This document shows, piece by piece, positions 1-7,852 of a stretch of 31,546 nucleotides of DNA. The position numbers and the translations under genes are program-made. The DNA is from an uncultured Erysipelotrichaceae bacterium (lineage in GTDB: Bacteria; Bacillota_I; Bacilli_A; Erysipelotrichales; Erysipelotrichaceae): the NCBI GenBank assembly GCA_946621045.1, contig CAMOOA010000002.1, positions 1-31,546 of the forward strand. Direction: 5' to 3'. Position 1 is the first letter of the stretch, and every line of letters begins with the position of its first letter. The notes under the pieces were generated by a model, which was not told where the DNA came from, ran no database searches, and worked only from the letters and a program-made list of their open reading frames with translations.

Positions 1-257
1 AAAAGATCGGAATCGTTCCGTTCAATGTCCGCGTCCGGGAAACCGTCGGCGCGGCCCTGAAACCGGAAGAGATGAACCGGATCCCGGAAACCGTGCAGTC
101 TCTGCTGGAACGTGCTCCGGAGTATGCCTCCGTGATTCGGGAAGAGGCGGACCGGAATGTCTATCACCGCGGGGAAAGTGCCGAAATCGGTGCGCGCTGT
201 ATTATTGATGAGGTCTTCCGCCAGACGGAAAAACGCCGCGGAACCGCAGAAAACTGA
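1..257 (+). CDS. C-terminal end of a probable CDP-glycerol glycerophosphotransferase-like protein (partial)
   Basis: The frame is open from the left edge (first full codon at base 3) to a TGA at 255-257, so only the last 84 residues are seen. The tail contains FNVRVRETVG, then NVYHRGESAEIGARCIIDEV. This resembles the closing helix of the TagB/TagF-type CDP-glycerol glycerophosphotransferase family, where a tyrosine, a G-x-S/A and a (V/I)GA-x-YI pattern usually precede the C-terminus. No catalytic residues lie in the visible part, so the assignment rests on tail similarity and context. The stop overlaps the GAGGAG ribosome site of the next gene, so the two are co-transcribed. It could instead be another wall-polymer glycosyltransferase. 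An internal ATG at 72 is not a credible start because the frame continues upstream. Confidence 0.45.
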   Translation, partial: KIGIVPFNVRVRETVGAALKPEEMNRIPETVQSLLERAPEYASVIREEADRNVYHRGESAEIGARCIIDEVFRQTEKRRGTAEN

Positions 258-266
258 GGAGCTGAT

Positions 267-2069
267 ATGCAGGCTATGATACTGGCCGCCGGAATGGGAA
301 AGCGGCTGAAGGAACTGACAAAAAACAATACCAAATGCATGGTAAAGGTCAACGGGGTTACCCTGATCGAGCGGATGCTGGGACAGATTGAGAAACAGAA
401 TGTTTCCCGCATCATCATGGTCATCGGCTATGAAGGTGAAAAACTGCGTGAGTTTATCGGGACCCTTGATCTGCATACCGAGGTCGAGTATGTGTACAAC
501 CCGATCTATGATCAGACCAACAACATCTATTCGCTCTATCTTGCCAGAGACTATCTCGTCCAGGAGGATACGCTGCTATTTGAGTCCGACCTCATCGTCG
601 AGGACGGCGTTCTTGAGGAGCTTGTCAATGATCCGCGGGATACGCTGGCGCTTGTCAGTAAATATGAGGCATGGATGGACGGCACGTGCGTCGTTCTCAA
701 TGAGGATGACAGTATTGCGTCCTTTGTGCCGGGAAAACAGTTTCAGTTTCAGAACTGTGAGAATTACTACAAGACCGTCAATATTTACAAATTCGGAAAG
801 GAATTCTCCCGCTCGTATTATGTGCCGTTCCTGACGGCCTACCAGCAGGCGCTCGGACAGAACCAGTATTATGAACAGGTTCTGCGGGTCATTACCATGC
901 TGGAGGTGCCGGCGATCCGGGCAAAGCGCATGGAAGGGAAGAAGTGGTATGAGATCGATGATGTGCAGGATCTCGACATCGCCGAATCCATTTTTGCGGA
1001 AGGAAGCGAAAAGACGGCGAAGCTGATGCGCCGCTACGGCGGCTACTGGCGCTATCCGGGTCTGCTTGACTTCTGTTATCTCGTCAACCCGTACTTTCCT
1101 CCGAAACGGATGATCGATGAGCTTCAGAACAGCTTTGAAGTCCTGCTTCGGAACTATCCGTCCGGCATGGGCGTGATGTGCCTGCTTGCGGCGAAGAACT
1201 TCGGGGTTCATGAAGACCAGGTCATTGTCGGAAACGGCGCGGCGGAACTGATCCGCTCCCTGATGGGAATGACGGAAGGGAAGATCGGCGTGATCCGTCC
1301 GACCTTTGAGGAATATCCCAACCGGCTTGCGCCGGAGCGCACGGAAGTATTCACGCCGGAAAATCCGGATTTCTCCTATACGGATGAAGATGTTCTGGCA
1401 TGGCTTGACCGCCATCCGGTCAGCACACTGGTGCTGATCAATCCGGACAATCCGTCCGGCAGCTATATCCCGCGTGCAGGTCTGATGAACCTTGTGAAGG
1501 AAACCGGGAAGCGGGGAATCCGGCTGATCGTCGATGAATCCTTTGCGGACTTTGCGGAAGAGGAAAATAACAGCCTGCTGGATCCGGAACTGCTGGAAAA
1601 CTGCCCGCATCTGACCGTTGTGAAAAGCATCTCGAAATCCTACGGCGTTCCCGGATTTCGCCTTGGCATTCTCGCATGCGGGGACCATGATCTCATCACA
1701 GACCTGAAACAGGATGTATCGATCTGGAATATCAATTCCTTCGGTGAGTATTATCTTCAGATTGCCGAGAAATACCGCAATGATTACCGGGAATCGCTGG
1801 TGAAAATCAAAGCGGAGCGAAGACGCTTCATGAACGGGCTCTCTGCCGTAAAGAATCTTCGGGTCATTCCTTCCGAAGCCAATTACATCATGGTTGAATG
1901 CATGGGAACAATGACCTCCCGAAAGCTGCAGGAGCGCCTGCTGGAAGAATATGACATTCTGATCAAGGATCTCTCCGCCAAGACCGGCGGTAATTACATC
2001 CGGCTTGCGGTCCGCAATGCGGAAGACAATGACCGCCTGCTTGCGGCTCTTGATGAACTGATGAACTGA
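267..2069 (+). CDS. Bifunctional sugar-phosphate-type nucleotidyltransferase / PLP-dependent CobD-like aminotransferase or decarboxylase
   Basis: A 600-aa fusion. Residues 1 to about 240 form a LicC-type nucleotidyltransferase: LAAGMGKRL at 6-14, an NTKCMV substrate loop at 21-26, the metal-binding ESD at 106-108, and WYEIDD at 227-232. Residues about 255-600 are a fold-type I PLP enzyme: VGNGAAELI at 321-329, NPDNPSG at 392-398, DESFADF at 423-429, Schiff-base Lys457 in SISKSYG, Arg465, and Arg579 for the substrate carboxylate or phosphate. The VPGFRLG segment after the lysine looks more like CobD-type phospho-amino-acid decarboxylases than HisC. CobD-like enzymes of Campylobacter capsule loci decarboxylate serine phosphate to ethanolamine phosphate. 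By inference this fusion makes and activates a phospho-amino-alcohol such as CDP-ethanolamine. A GAGGAG at 256-261 fixes the ATG. The exact substrate is unknown. Confidence 0.8.
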   Translation: MQAMILAAGMGKRLKELTKNNTKCMVKVNGVTLIERMLGQIEKQNVSRIIMVIGYEGEKLREFIGTLDLHTEVEYVYNPIYDQTNNIYSLYLARDYLVQEDTLLFESDLIVEDGVLEELVNDPRDTLALVSKYEAWMDGTCVVLNEDDSIASFVPGKQFQFQNCENYYKTVNIYKFGKEFSRSYYVPFLTAYQQALGQNQYYEQVLRVITMLEVPAIRAKRMEGKKWYEIDDVQDLDIAESIFAEGSEKTAKLMRRYGGYWRYPGLLDFCYLVNPYFPPKRMIDELQNSFEVLLRNYPSGMGVMCLLAAKNFGVHEDQVIVGNGAAELIRSLMGMTEGKIGVIRPTFEEYPNRLAPERTEVFTPENPDFSYTDEDVLAWLDRHPVSTLVLINPDNPSGSYIPRAGLMNLVKETGKRGIRLIVDESFADFAEEENNSLLDPELLENCPHLTVVKSISKSYGVPGFRLGILACGDHDLITDLKQDVSIWNINSFGEYYLQIAEKYRNDYRESLVKIKAERRRFMNGLSAVKNLRVIPSEANYIMVECMGTMTSRKLQERLLEEYDILIKDLSAKTGGNYIRLAVRNAEDNDRLLAALDELMN

Positions 2070-2132
2070 AAAAATCCCCTTGAGGAAGCTGTCGCATGCA
2101 GAACGGCTGTGACCTGTTCCGAGGGGATTTTT
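2069..2132. terminator. Bidirectional intrinsic terminator between convergent genes
   Basis: AAAAAATCCCCT at 2069-2080 pairs with AGGGGATTTTT at 2122-2132. The stem extends inward through GGAA/TTCC, after a two-base bulge, and through GTCGCA/TGTGAC. A-rich on the left and T-rich on the right, it gives a U-tract to both the plus-strand fusion gene and the minus-strand sulfatase gene. Confidence 0.85.
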
Positions 2133-2135
2133 CTT

Positions 2136-4082
2136 TTATCGGCGGTAAATCTTTCCGGTCGGCTTCAGTGCCTCCACGTCATTGGCGAAGGCATTTTCCA
2201 GCGTCAGTTCGGTCAGCTCATTGAGCTCATCAAAGCGGAATTCCATATACCGGCGGGGCGGGTTGGTTCTTGCGATGTTGGGGATGACATCTTCTCCGGT
2301 GCTGCCGTCCATGAGGTTCTGATAGATCTCCGGCAGATAGTCATAGGAGATCGGCAGCTTTGATACATTGAGCGGATGTTTTTCATTCCAGCCCTTGATC
2401 ATCAGGAACGGATTCTGCCGGGTATGGCTGTGGATCTTGTCCTCATAGCCGTGGTCGCCGAGAATGACGATCGCACTGTTGTCGAAGGCGTTTCCTGCCT
2501 TCAGCGCGCTGAGGTAGGTGTTCAGCACGGTGACCGCCGCCTGAAGGTTGCTTTCAAAGGTTGCGGTTCCGGTGTCTTCGATATCATTGAGATCCTTGTC
2601 CCACTTGTAGGGAGGATGGGCGCCTTCGATATGAATGAAGCGGAAGCGCTTTTCGGGAACGGTTTCGATCGGATGATCGAGGAAGTACTGGTTGGTCGCG
2701 TCATTATGCCAGGTGAAGTAGAAGTCCGCAGGCCACTGGTTCGTAAGGTTGAACAGGGCGTAGGGTTCATATTTCTTCAGCTGGTAGGGCATGTACATGA
2801 AGAAGATCACGCGTGCCTCATCCATGATGAAGGTCATCGGATTCTGTAAGCCGTAGGGGCGGATCGAGACGTTTTCATATAGATGAAGGTCTTCCTCGCG
2901 GATGATCACATCCATCTGGTCATACATGCCGGTGATGTAGTTCTCTTCATGGATCCGGTTCAGGAACGGCGATGTCTGCAGTGCCTTGACATACCAGTCG
3001 CGGAATTCCTCCTGGCATTCATACCACTGTCCGGTAAGCAGCTGCGGCACCGCAAGCTTTGTCCAGGGGTAGGCGCCCAGGGTGTCGGGGTAGTAGGTGA
3101 AGTCTTCAAAGACATCCCGGTATTCCGGATCGATGCCGTTAAGCAGGTCGTTGAAGGTCGTGGAGTCCATCGCATCGACAACGAAGATGACGATGTTTTT
3201 ATCCGAGGACATGACATGCATGTTCTCGTTGGAAATGCAGATCTGTGTCTTGTGCTGCAGGCCGTTGTTGCGGACGCAGGCAAATACCAGGGTGACCATA
3301 AGAATGGCGCTGACCATGATCGATGCGGAAGTCACAAGGTGGACAAGACCGCGTGTTTTGAACTTTATGAAGATGAAGATGCATACCGCAGCGGTGACGG
3401 CCCAGAGAATGATGGACTGGATCTCCTGCGGACGGTACTGGCTCCAGTCGGTCACCGAACCGTCGGCAGGCGGAAGATCACCGATCAGGATATTGCCCTG
3501 CACATAGAAGGCGATAAAGGCGATCACACCGATCAGAAGCCCGACAGCGTACAGTTTCTTTGAAATCAGCCGGCTCAGCAGGAAGATGAGCGCAAGCACC
3601 GCAGTCACCGCAAGGAAGAACAGGAAGATGTAGCGGAAGATCGCATAGATGTCATATTCAAATTCATGGATATTCGTGAAGTAGATCTCCAGCGGTTTGT
3701 ACAGACACAGCATGAAGCCCATCGCAAGCGAAAGCAGGAGTCCCGGCCAGACTGTCAGCCGGTGTTCTTTTCCGGCATGCTTTACAGAAGGGTAGCTCGC
3801 CTTACGGACGGTTCCGTCTGCGGGATCGCGGAATTCAAATTCATCCGGCTCATCCGGGGCGGACGAGGCGCCGGCGCTTCCGAACAGCGCCTGACGGATC
3901 CTGCGCCAGTAGACACTGAAAAAGGTGCCGAGCGCAATCATGACGCCCGCGATCGCCTGGATGGCATAGGTCATGACCGAGGGATCGACATAGGCATGGA
4001 CCGGCACGCATCGAAGCAGTGTCAGAAACAGGACAAAATAACAGAACCGGAATGTCCGGCGGATTGATGTGTGTATTCTCAT
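2136..4082 (-). CDS. Membrane-anchored sulfatase/LtaS-superfamily phosphotransferase or hydrolase
   Basis: A 648-aa protein. A signal-like helix (residues 12-30, ending VHA) precedes YVDPSV and a second helix at 36-58. A charged segment follows, then about five more membrane helices between 112 and 270. The extracellular domain (about 295-620) has alkaline-phosphatase-superfamily motifs: VDAMD at 302-306 (metal ligand), a threonine nucleophile candidate in PWTKLAVPQLLTG (Thr341 or Thr350), EGAHPPY at 486-492 and LGDHGYED at 541-548. Such proteins transfer phosphoglycerol or phosphoethanolamine from lipids to glycans; GacH of group A Streptococcus is a rhamnopolysaccharide example. By inference it decorates the polymer made here. 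It is alone on the minus strand. The ATG at 4082 has no SD, and a TATACT box ends 7 bases upstream, suggesting a leaderless mRNA. Confidence 0.8.
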   Translation of the reverse strand: MRIHTSIRRTFRFCYFVLFLTLLRCVPVHAYVDPSVMTYAIQAIAGVMIALGTFFSVYWRRIRQALFGSAGASSAPDEPDEFEFRDPADGTVRKASYPSVKHAGKEHRLTVWPGLLLSLAMGFMLCLYKPLEIYFTNIHEFEYDIYAIFRYIFLFFLAVTAVLALIFLLSRLISKKLYAVGLLIGVIAFIAFYVQGNILIGDLPPADGSVTDWSQYRPQEIQSIILWAVTAAVCIFIFIKFKTRGLVHLVTSASIMVSAILMVTLVFACVRNNGLQHKTQICISNENMHVMSSDKNIVIFVVDAMDSTTFNDLLNGIDPEYRDVFEDFTYYPDTLGAYPWTKLAVPQLLTGQWYECQEEFRDWYVKALQTSPFLNRIHEENYITGMYDQMDVIIREEDLHLYENVSIRPYGLQNPMTFIMDEARVIFFMYMPYQLKKYEPYALFNLTNQWPADFYFTWHNDATNQYFLDHPIETVPEKRFRFIHIEGAHPPYKWDKDLNDIEDTGTATFESNLQAAVTVLNTYLSALKAGNAFDNSAIVILGDHGYEDKIHSHTRQNPFLMIKGWNEKHPLNVSKLPISYDYLPEIYQNLMDGSTGEDVIPNIARTNPPRRYMEFRFDELNELTELTLENAFANDVEALKPTGKIYRR

Positions 4083-4089
4083 AAGGAAT

Positions 4090-4095
4090 AGTATA
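4090..4095 (-). promoter_or_regulatory. -10 box TATACT for the sulfatase gene, predicted leaderless
   Basis: TATACT reads on the minus strand from 4095 to 4090. The expected transcription start is 4083, one base before the ATG at 4082. No purine-rich SD lies upstream. The matching -35 position would fall on the opposing -10 box at 4118-4123, so the two promoters overlap. Confidence 0.5.
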
Positions 4096-4117
4096 TATTA
4101 TCTTTTCGTGAAATCGA

Positions 4118-4123
4118 TATAAT
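4118..4123 (+). promoter_or_regulatory. -10 box TATAAT for the YfhO gene
   Basis: A perfect TATAAT in the context CGATATAAT. The predicted start of transcription is near 4130. An AAAGGA SD follows at 4135-4140. No convincing -35 is seen; its place overlaps the divergent minus-strand -10. Confidence 0.6.
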
Positions 4124-4148
4124 GGATTTACCCGAAAGGATGTTGTCA

Positions 4149-6608
4149 ATGCGCAGGAACGGATCCCATTCCCGAGTCGAATATTTCATCACAGCCGGTG
4201 TCATCACCGTGCTGTTTCTTGCGGCCTGTGCGTACCGGCACATCATTCCGTTCGGAAATGCACTGCTTGTGAATGAGAGCGACTTCAGCTCTCAATCGGT
4301 TCCGATCTATATGCACTTATGGGACGCGCTGCACGGAAGGGCGGACCTCTTTTTTGACTGGCGCTTCGGCCTCGGCAGTAATTTTGCGGGAACCCTGTCG
4401 CATTATTCGCTGATCAGTCCGTTTTCGCTGTTTTTCCTGTTTGTGTCCAGAGAATCCATTCCGTATGTCATGACCTGGTATGTCCTGATCAAACTCATTG
4501 CGATGGGACTGACCATGTGCTGCTTTCTGCGCAATGACCGGCTGCTGTTCCGAAACCGGCTGTCTTCCCCGCTGGTGATTGCCGGTGCCTGCGGCTATGC
4601 GCTGAGCGGCTATGCCGCCCAGTATTACGGCTTTCCGTGGATCGACACCGCGGTGTTTGTGCCGCTGCTGTTTCTCTGTCTGAACGGAATGCTGGGAAGG
4701 AAGGAGCGCGCGTACGGCCGTTATGAAGTTGGTTATACGCTGTTTCTTGCGCTGATCGCCATTATCAATATTCCCCAGGCATATGCGGTATGCCTTGCGG
4801 TCATGGGATATGCATGCGGAATCCTGATGATGAGGACAGAGGAGCGCGCACAGCGTCAGACCGCTTCCCTGAAGCTGATCTGCACGTCGCTGCTTGGAAT
4901 TGCGGCATCGATGGCGATCTTTCTGCCGGCATATCTGAATATCAGCCATTCGTTCCGGATGACCTTCGGAAACTACGGCAGCGGACTGGCTTCCTATATT
5001 GTGAAAATGGATCTTCAGAAACAGGAGACCTACCGGAAATATCTGATCCTGCTGGGATCGGCGGTGCCGCTTGCGGGCGGGCTGCTTTCCTTCGGGTGCA
5101 CGGAGAAGAAGCAGCGCAGGTTCTGTCTGTATCTGTTTTTTCTTGCGGCTGCGCCCATCTTCTTCGAGTCGGTCAACGGCATCTACCATAACGGACCGTA
5201 TTCCTGTTATCCGATGCGCTACGGCTTCCTGACCGCATTTCTCATCACCGCCGCAGGACTGTCGATGACGGAAGGAAACCGGCTGTTTCATAAACCGGCA
5301 GTGCTTGCGGTGCTGATCACTGTATGGGCATGCCTTTGCGAAGGCATCTTTGCCGTGCAGATCGAAGCGTCGGGCCCGTATGATTACGAAGCGCTGCGGC
5401 AGGCGGTGAAGGAAGATCACGAAGACGTGTTTGCGCGGTATAAGCAGGCGGATGCGTCGATGATGGAAAACTATCCGCTCTATGCGGATCTTCCGGCGCT
5501 TTCCAACTATGTGCCGCTGAATTCCCTGCGCCAGGTGAACTTTGTGCGGAGACTCGGCTATGCGCAGAACTGGGTCGCTCTGGATGATGCGGGAGGCACC
5601 GTATTCACCGATGCGCTGCTTGGCATAAAGACCGTGCTGGCCGATGAGGCATATGCGGAGACCTTTGTGAATCTGACCGAAGGCAGCGGGCTGTACGGGA
5701 CACCGGAACCGGCCGGTGCGGGCAGGGTTTCGTTTGCCTTCCTGCCGGAGACAGGGCTTCCGTTTATGAAGAACTATGATCCTTCGTTTGCGCAGCTCAG
5801 CGAGGACAGTAATCCGTTTGAGGAGATGAACCGGCTTTCAAAAGCTCTTTACGGCCGCACCGTGTTTGAATGCGAGCGGCTGGCGCTGAATGCGGAGACC
5901 GCTTCCCATACGCTTTCCGTTGCGGAAACGGCCATGCTTTATGTATGGATTCCGGACGGGGATCATTCGATTACGGTCAGCGGGGAACCGCTTGCCGTAC
6001 CGGTGTACGGAAATCCTTCCAATGAGCGGTATCCGCGGGATACCGATAACGGCATCCTGCTTATGGGCACATTTGAACAGGAAGATGTGCGTGTTGAGAT
6101 TCAGAGCGCACAACCCGGCGGGGAAGCCGTATTCGGCATTCTTCCGGTAACGGACTTCACGGAGGCAGTGCAGATTTCCTCACTGCATCATGTGACGGCG
6201 GAGGTATCCGGCGCCGGCGCGGACATGACTGTCAGCGCAGAAGAGGACGGGTATGTCATCCTGCCGTTCTATGCGGATGAAGGCTGGACATACCGGACAG
6301 ACGGCGTCAGAACAGAGCCAAAGCTGCTGTACGGGATGTTTCCGGTGATGCTGGTCCATGCGGGAGAAAACCGCCTGACGATGCGGTTTATTCCGGAAGG
6401 GCTTGCGGCAGGTGCGGTGATCAGCGCGGTTTCACTCGTGCTGCTGTGCATTCTCGCACTGACTGCCGGCAGGGCAAAGGAGCACAATGCGCTCGGCACC
6501 GGAGCGGAATGGGCAGTGAAGGCGGTCTGGATCGTTTACCTGCTGTATGTCTACATCATTCCGATCCTGTTCCGTGCCGGCATGTCGGTATACAAACGGC
6601 TGTTTTAA
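4149..6608 (+). CDS. YfhO-family GT-C membrane glycosyltransferase-like protein
   Basis: An 819-aa protein with many hydrophobic helices between residues 12 and about 420, a long soluble region at about 420-755 and a C-terminal pair of helices. Asp45 in VNESDFSSQ, in the first extracytoplasmic loop, sits where GT-C enzymes carry their catalytic acid. A GLGSNFAGTLSHYS segment follows, as in YfhO (PF09586). B. subtilis YfhO is linked to glycosylation of lipoteichoic acid, so the inferred role is attaching a sugar from undecaprenyl phosphate to an external polymer. The start is ATG 4149, eight bases after AAAGGA. An in-frame ATG at 4122 lies inside the -10 box and is rejected. The gene is probably monocistronic: a hairpin and a new promoter follow. 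It is paralogous to the minus-strand gene at 16020-18308. Confidence 0.8.
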   Translation: MRRNGSHSRVEYFITAGVITVLFLAACAYRHIIPFGNALLVNESDFSSQSVPIYMHLWDALHGRADLFFDWRFGLGSNFAGTLSHYSLISPFSLFFLFVSRESIPYVMTWYVLIKLIAMGLTMCCFLRNDRLLFRNRLSSPLVIAGACGYALSGYAAQYYGFPWIDTAVFVPLLFLCLNGMLGRKERAYGRYEVGYTLFLALIAIINIPQAYAVCLAVMGYACGILMMRTEERAQRQTASLKLICTSLLGIAASMAIFLPAYLNISHSFRMTFGNYGSGLASYIVKMDLQKQETYRKYLILLGSAVPLAGGLLSFGCTEKKQRRFCLYLFFLAAAPIFFESVNGIYHNGPYSCYPMRYGFLTAFLITAAGLSMTEGNRLFHKPAVLAVLITVWACLCEGIFAVQIEASGPYDYEALRQAVKEDHEDVFARYKQADASMMENYPLYADLPALSNYVPLNSLRQVNFVRRLGYAQNWVALDDAGGTVFTDALLGIKTVLADEAYAETFVNLTEGSGLYGTPEPAGAGRVSFAFLPETGLPFMKNYDPSFAQLSEDSNPFEEMNRLSKALYGRTVFECERLALNAETASHTLSVAETAMLYVWIPDGDHSITVSGEPLAVPVYGNPSNERYPRDTDNGILLMGTFEQEDVRVEIQSAQPGGEAVFGILPVTDFTEAVQISSLHHVTAEVSGAGADMTVSAEEDGYVILPFYADEGWTYRTDGVRTEPKLLYGMFPVMLVHAGENRLTMRFIPEGLAAGAVISAVSLVLLCILALTAGRAKEHNALGTGAEWAVKAVWIVYLLYVYIIPILFRAGMSVYKRLF

Positions 6609-6638
6609 CGCGTTCAGCCGCCGCGCCGGCGAAGCGTT
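6607..6638 (+). terminator. Strong hairpin at the stop codon of the YfhO gene, no T-tract
   Basis: AACGC (6607-6611) pairs with GCGTT (6634-6638), TTC with GAA, and GCCG with CGGC around a CCGCGC loop. Only single-base bulges interrupt it. It includes the end of the stop codon. Without a T-run it may be a weak or factor-assisted terminator, or a 3'-end stabiliser. Confidence 0.4.
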
Positions 6639-6654
6639 CCGGAGCGGTTCCGTA

Positions 6655-6663
6655 TGGTATAAT
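6655..6663 (+). promoter_or_regulatory. Extended -10 promoter (TGGTATAAT) for the capG operon
   Basis: TGG directly before TATAAT makes a canonical extended -10, so a strong -35 is not needed. The predicted leader is about 55 bases, with AGAGGTG at 6713-6719 as the SD for the ATG at 6725. Confidence 0.65.
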
Positions 6664-6724
6664 GGGAGACTGTAAAACTGCGCTTTACGCAGGAAAAGAT
6701 ACTTGGGGAGACAGAGGTGTTTCT

Positions 6725-7852
6725 ATGCGCAAGCTGAAAGTGATGACCATTCTCGGCACACGACCGGAAATCATCCGGCTGAGTGAGACAATCAAGGCCT
6801 GTGAACGGTATTTTGATCATATTCTTGTACACACCGGGCAGAACTATGACCCGATGCTGAATGACGTATTCTTCCGGGAGCTCGATCTGAAACAGCCGGA
6901 TTATTATCTCGGCTGCGCCGGCGGGAATCTCGGTGAAACCATGGGCAGCATTCTTTCGAAGACCTATGAGGTCATGGTGAAGGAAACGCCTGATGCGGTG
7001 CTGATCCTCGGCGATACGAACAGCGCGCTTTCCGCGATCTGCGCAAAGCGGCTGAAAATTCCTGTGTTCCATATGGAAGCGGGCAACCGCTGCTGGGACT
7101 GGAATGTTTCGGAGATGATCAACCGCAAGGTCGTCGACAGTATCTCCGACATCAATCTTCCGTATACCGAAAACAGCAGGCGCTACCTGATCGGGGAGGG
7201 CATCGACCCGAAAACGATCTTCGTGACCGGCAGCCCGATGACGGAAGTGCTGCACCGGCACATGGATGAAATCAATGCCAGCAGGGTGCTGGAAACACTC
7301 GGTCTTGAGGCGGGAAAGTATATTCTGGTCTCGGCGCACCGGGAAGAGAATATCGACATCGAAGACAATTTCATGTCTCTGATGAATGCGCTCAACCATG
7401 TGGCGGAGACGTATCAGATGCCTGTCATCTACTCCACGCATCCGCGGTCGAAGAAATGGATCGAGGCGCGCAGTTTCCGCTTTCATCCGCTCGTTCAGAG
7501 CATGCGGCCGTTCGGCTTCTTTGACTACAACCAGCTTCAGAAAAACAGCTACTGCGTGATCTCCGACAGCGGAACACTGAGCGAGGAGAGCGCGATTCTC
7601 GGATTCGGCGGCGTCCTGATCCGCACCAGCACGGAGCGGCCGGAGGCACTGGATGCCGGTTCCGTCATCATCGGCGGAATCACGGCGGAGACGATCGAAC
7701 AGGCGATCGACCTCTGCACGTCCCTGCGGGCGGACCATGCGCCGATGGGCATGCCGAAGGATTATCTGGATGAGAATGTATCGATCAAGGTCGTGAAGCT
7801 GATTCAGAGTTATACGGATATTGTGAGGAGAACGGTATGGCTGGAGCACTGA
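6725..7852 (+). CDS. capG: Non-hydrolysing UDP-HexNAc 2-epimerase, CapG/FnlC type
   Basis: A 375-aa cytoplasmic WecB-fold enzyme of family length. GTRPEIIRLS at 11-20, HTGQNYD at 36-42, GDTNS with Asp97, HMEAGN with Glu118, Glu130/Arg134, VTGSPMTEV at 168-176 and SAHREEN with His205 are all present. Overall it matches S. aureus CapG closely (GNRC, PYTENSRRYL, IYSTHPRS and a RTSTERPE-ALD segment) rather than housekeeping MnaA/WecB. CapG/FnlC converts UDP-2-acetamido-2,6-dideoxy-L-talose to UDP-L-FucNAc. A CapE homologue lies at 13793, but no CapF reductase is in the window. NVSEMINR replaces the usual PEE-NR next to the active site. The ATG at 6725 follows AGAGGTG by five bases; the longer upstream frame runs through the promoter and is rejected. 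UDP-ManNAc formation is an alternative. Confidence 0.85.
   Translation: MRKLKVMTILGTRPEIIRLSETIKACERYFDHILVHTGQNYDPMLNDVFFRELDLKQPDYYLGCAGGNLGETMGSILSKTYEVMVKETPDAVLILGDTNSALSAICAKRLKIPVFHMEAGNRCWDWNVSEMINRKVVDSISDINLPYTENSRRYLIGEGIDPKTIFVTGSPMTEVLHRHMDEINASRVLETLGLEAGKYILVSAHREENIDIEDNFMSLMNALNHVAETYQMPVIYSTHPRSKKWIEARSFRFHPLVQSMRPFGFFDYNQLQKNSYCVISDSGTLSEESAILGFGGVLIRTSTERPEALDAGSVIIGGITAETIEQAIDLCTSLRADHAPMGMPKDYLDENVSIKVVKLIQSYTDIVRRTVWLEH

Noticed and set aside
4122..4148. Earlier in-frame ATG for the first YfhO gene
   Set aside because: It overlaps the TATAAT box and would lie upstream of the predicted transcription start; ATG 4149 has a well-spaced SD.
6446..6724. N-terminal extension of the CapG frame
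   Set aside because: It lies in the YfhO gene and the promoter region; homology and the SD begin at ATG 6725.
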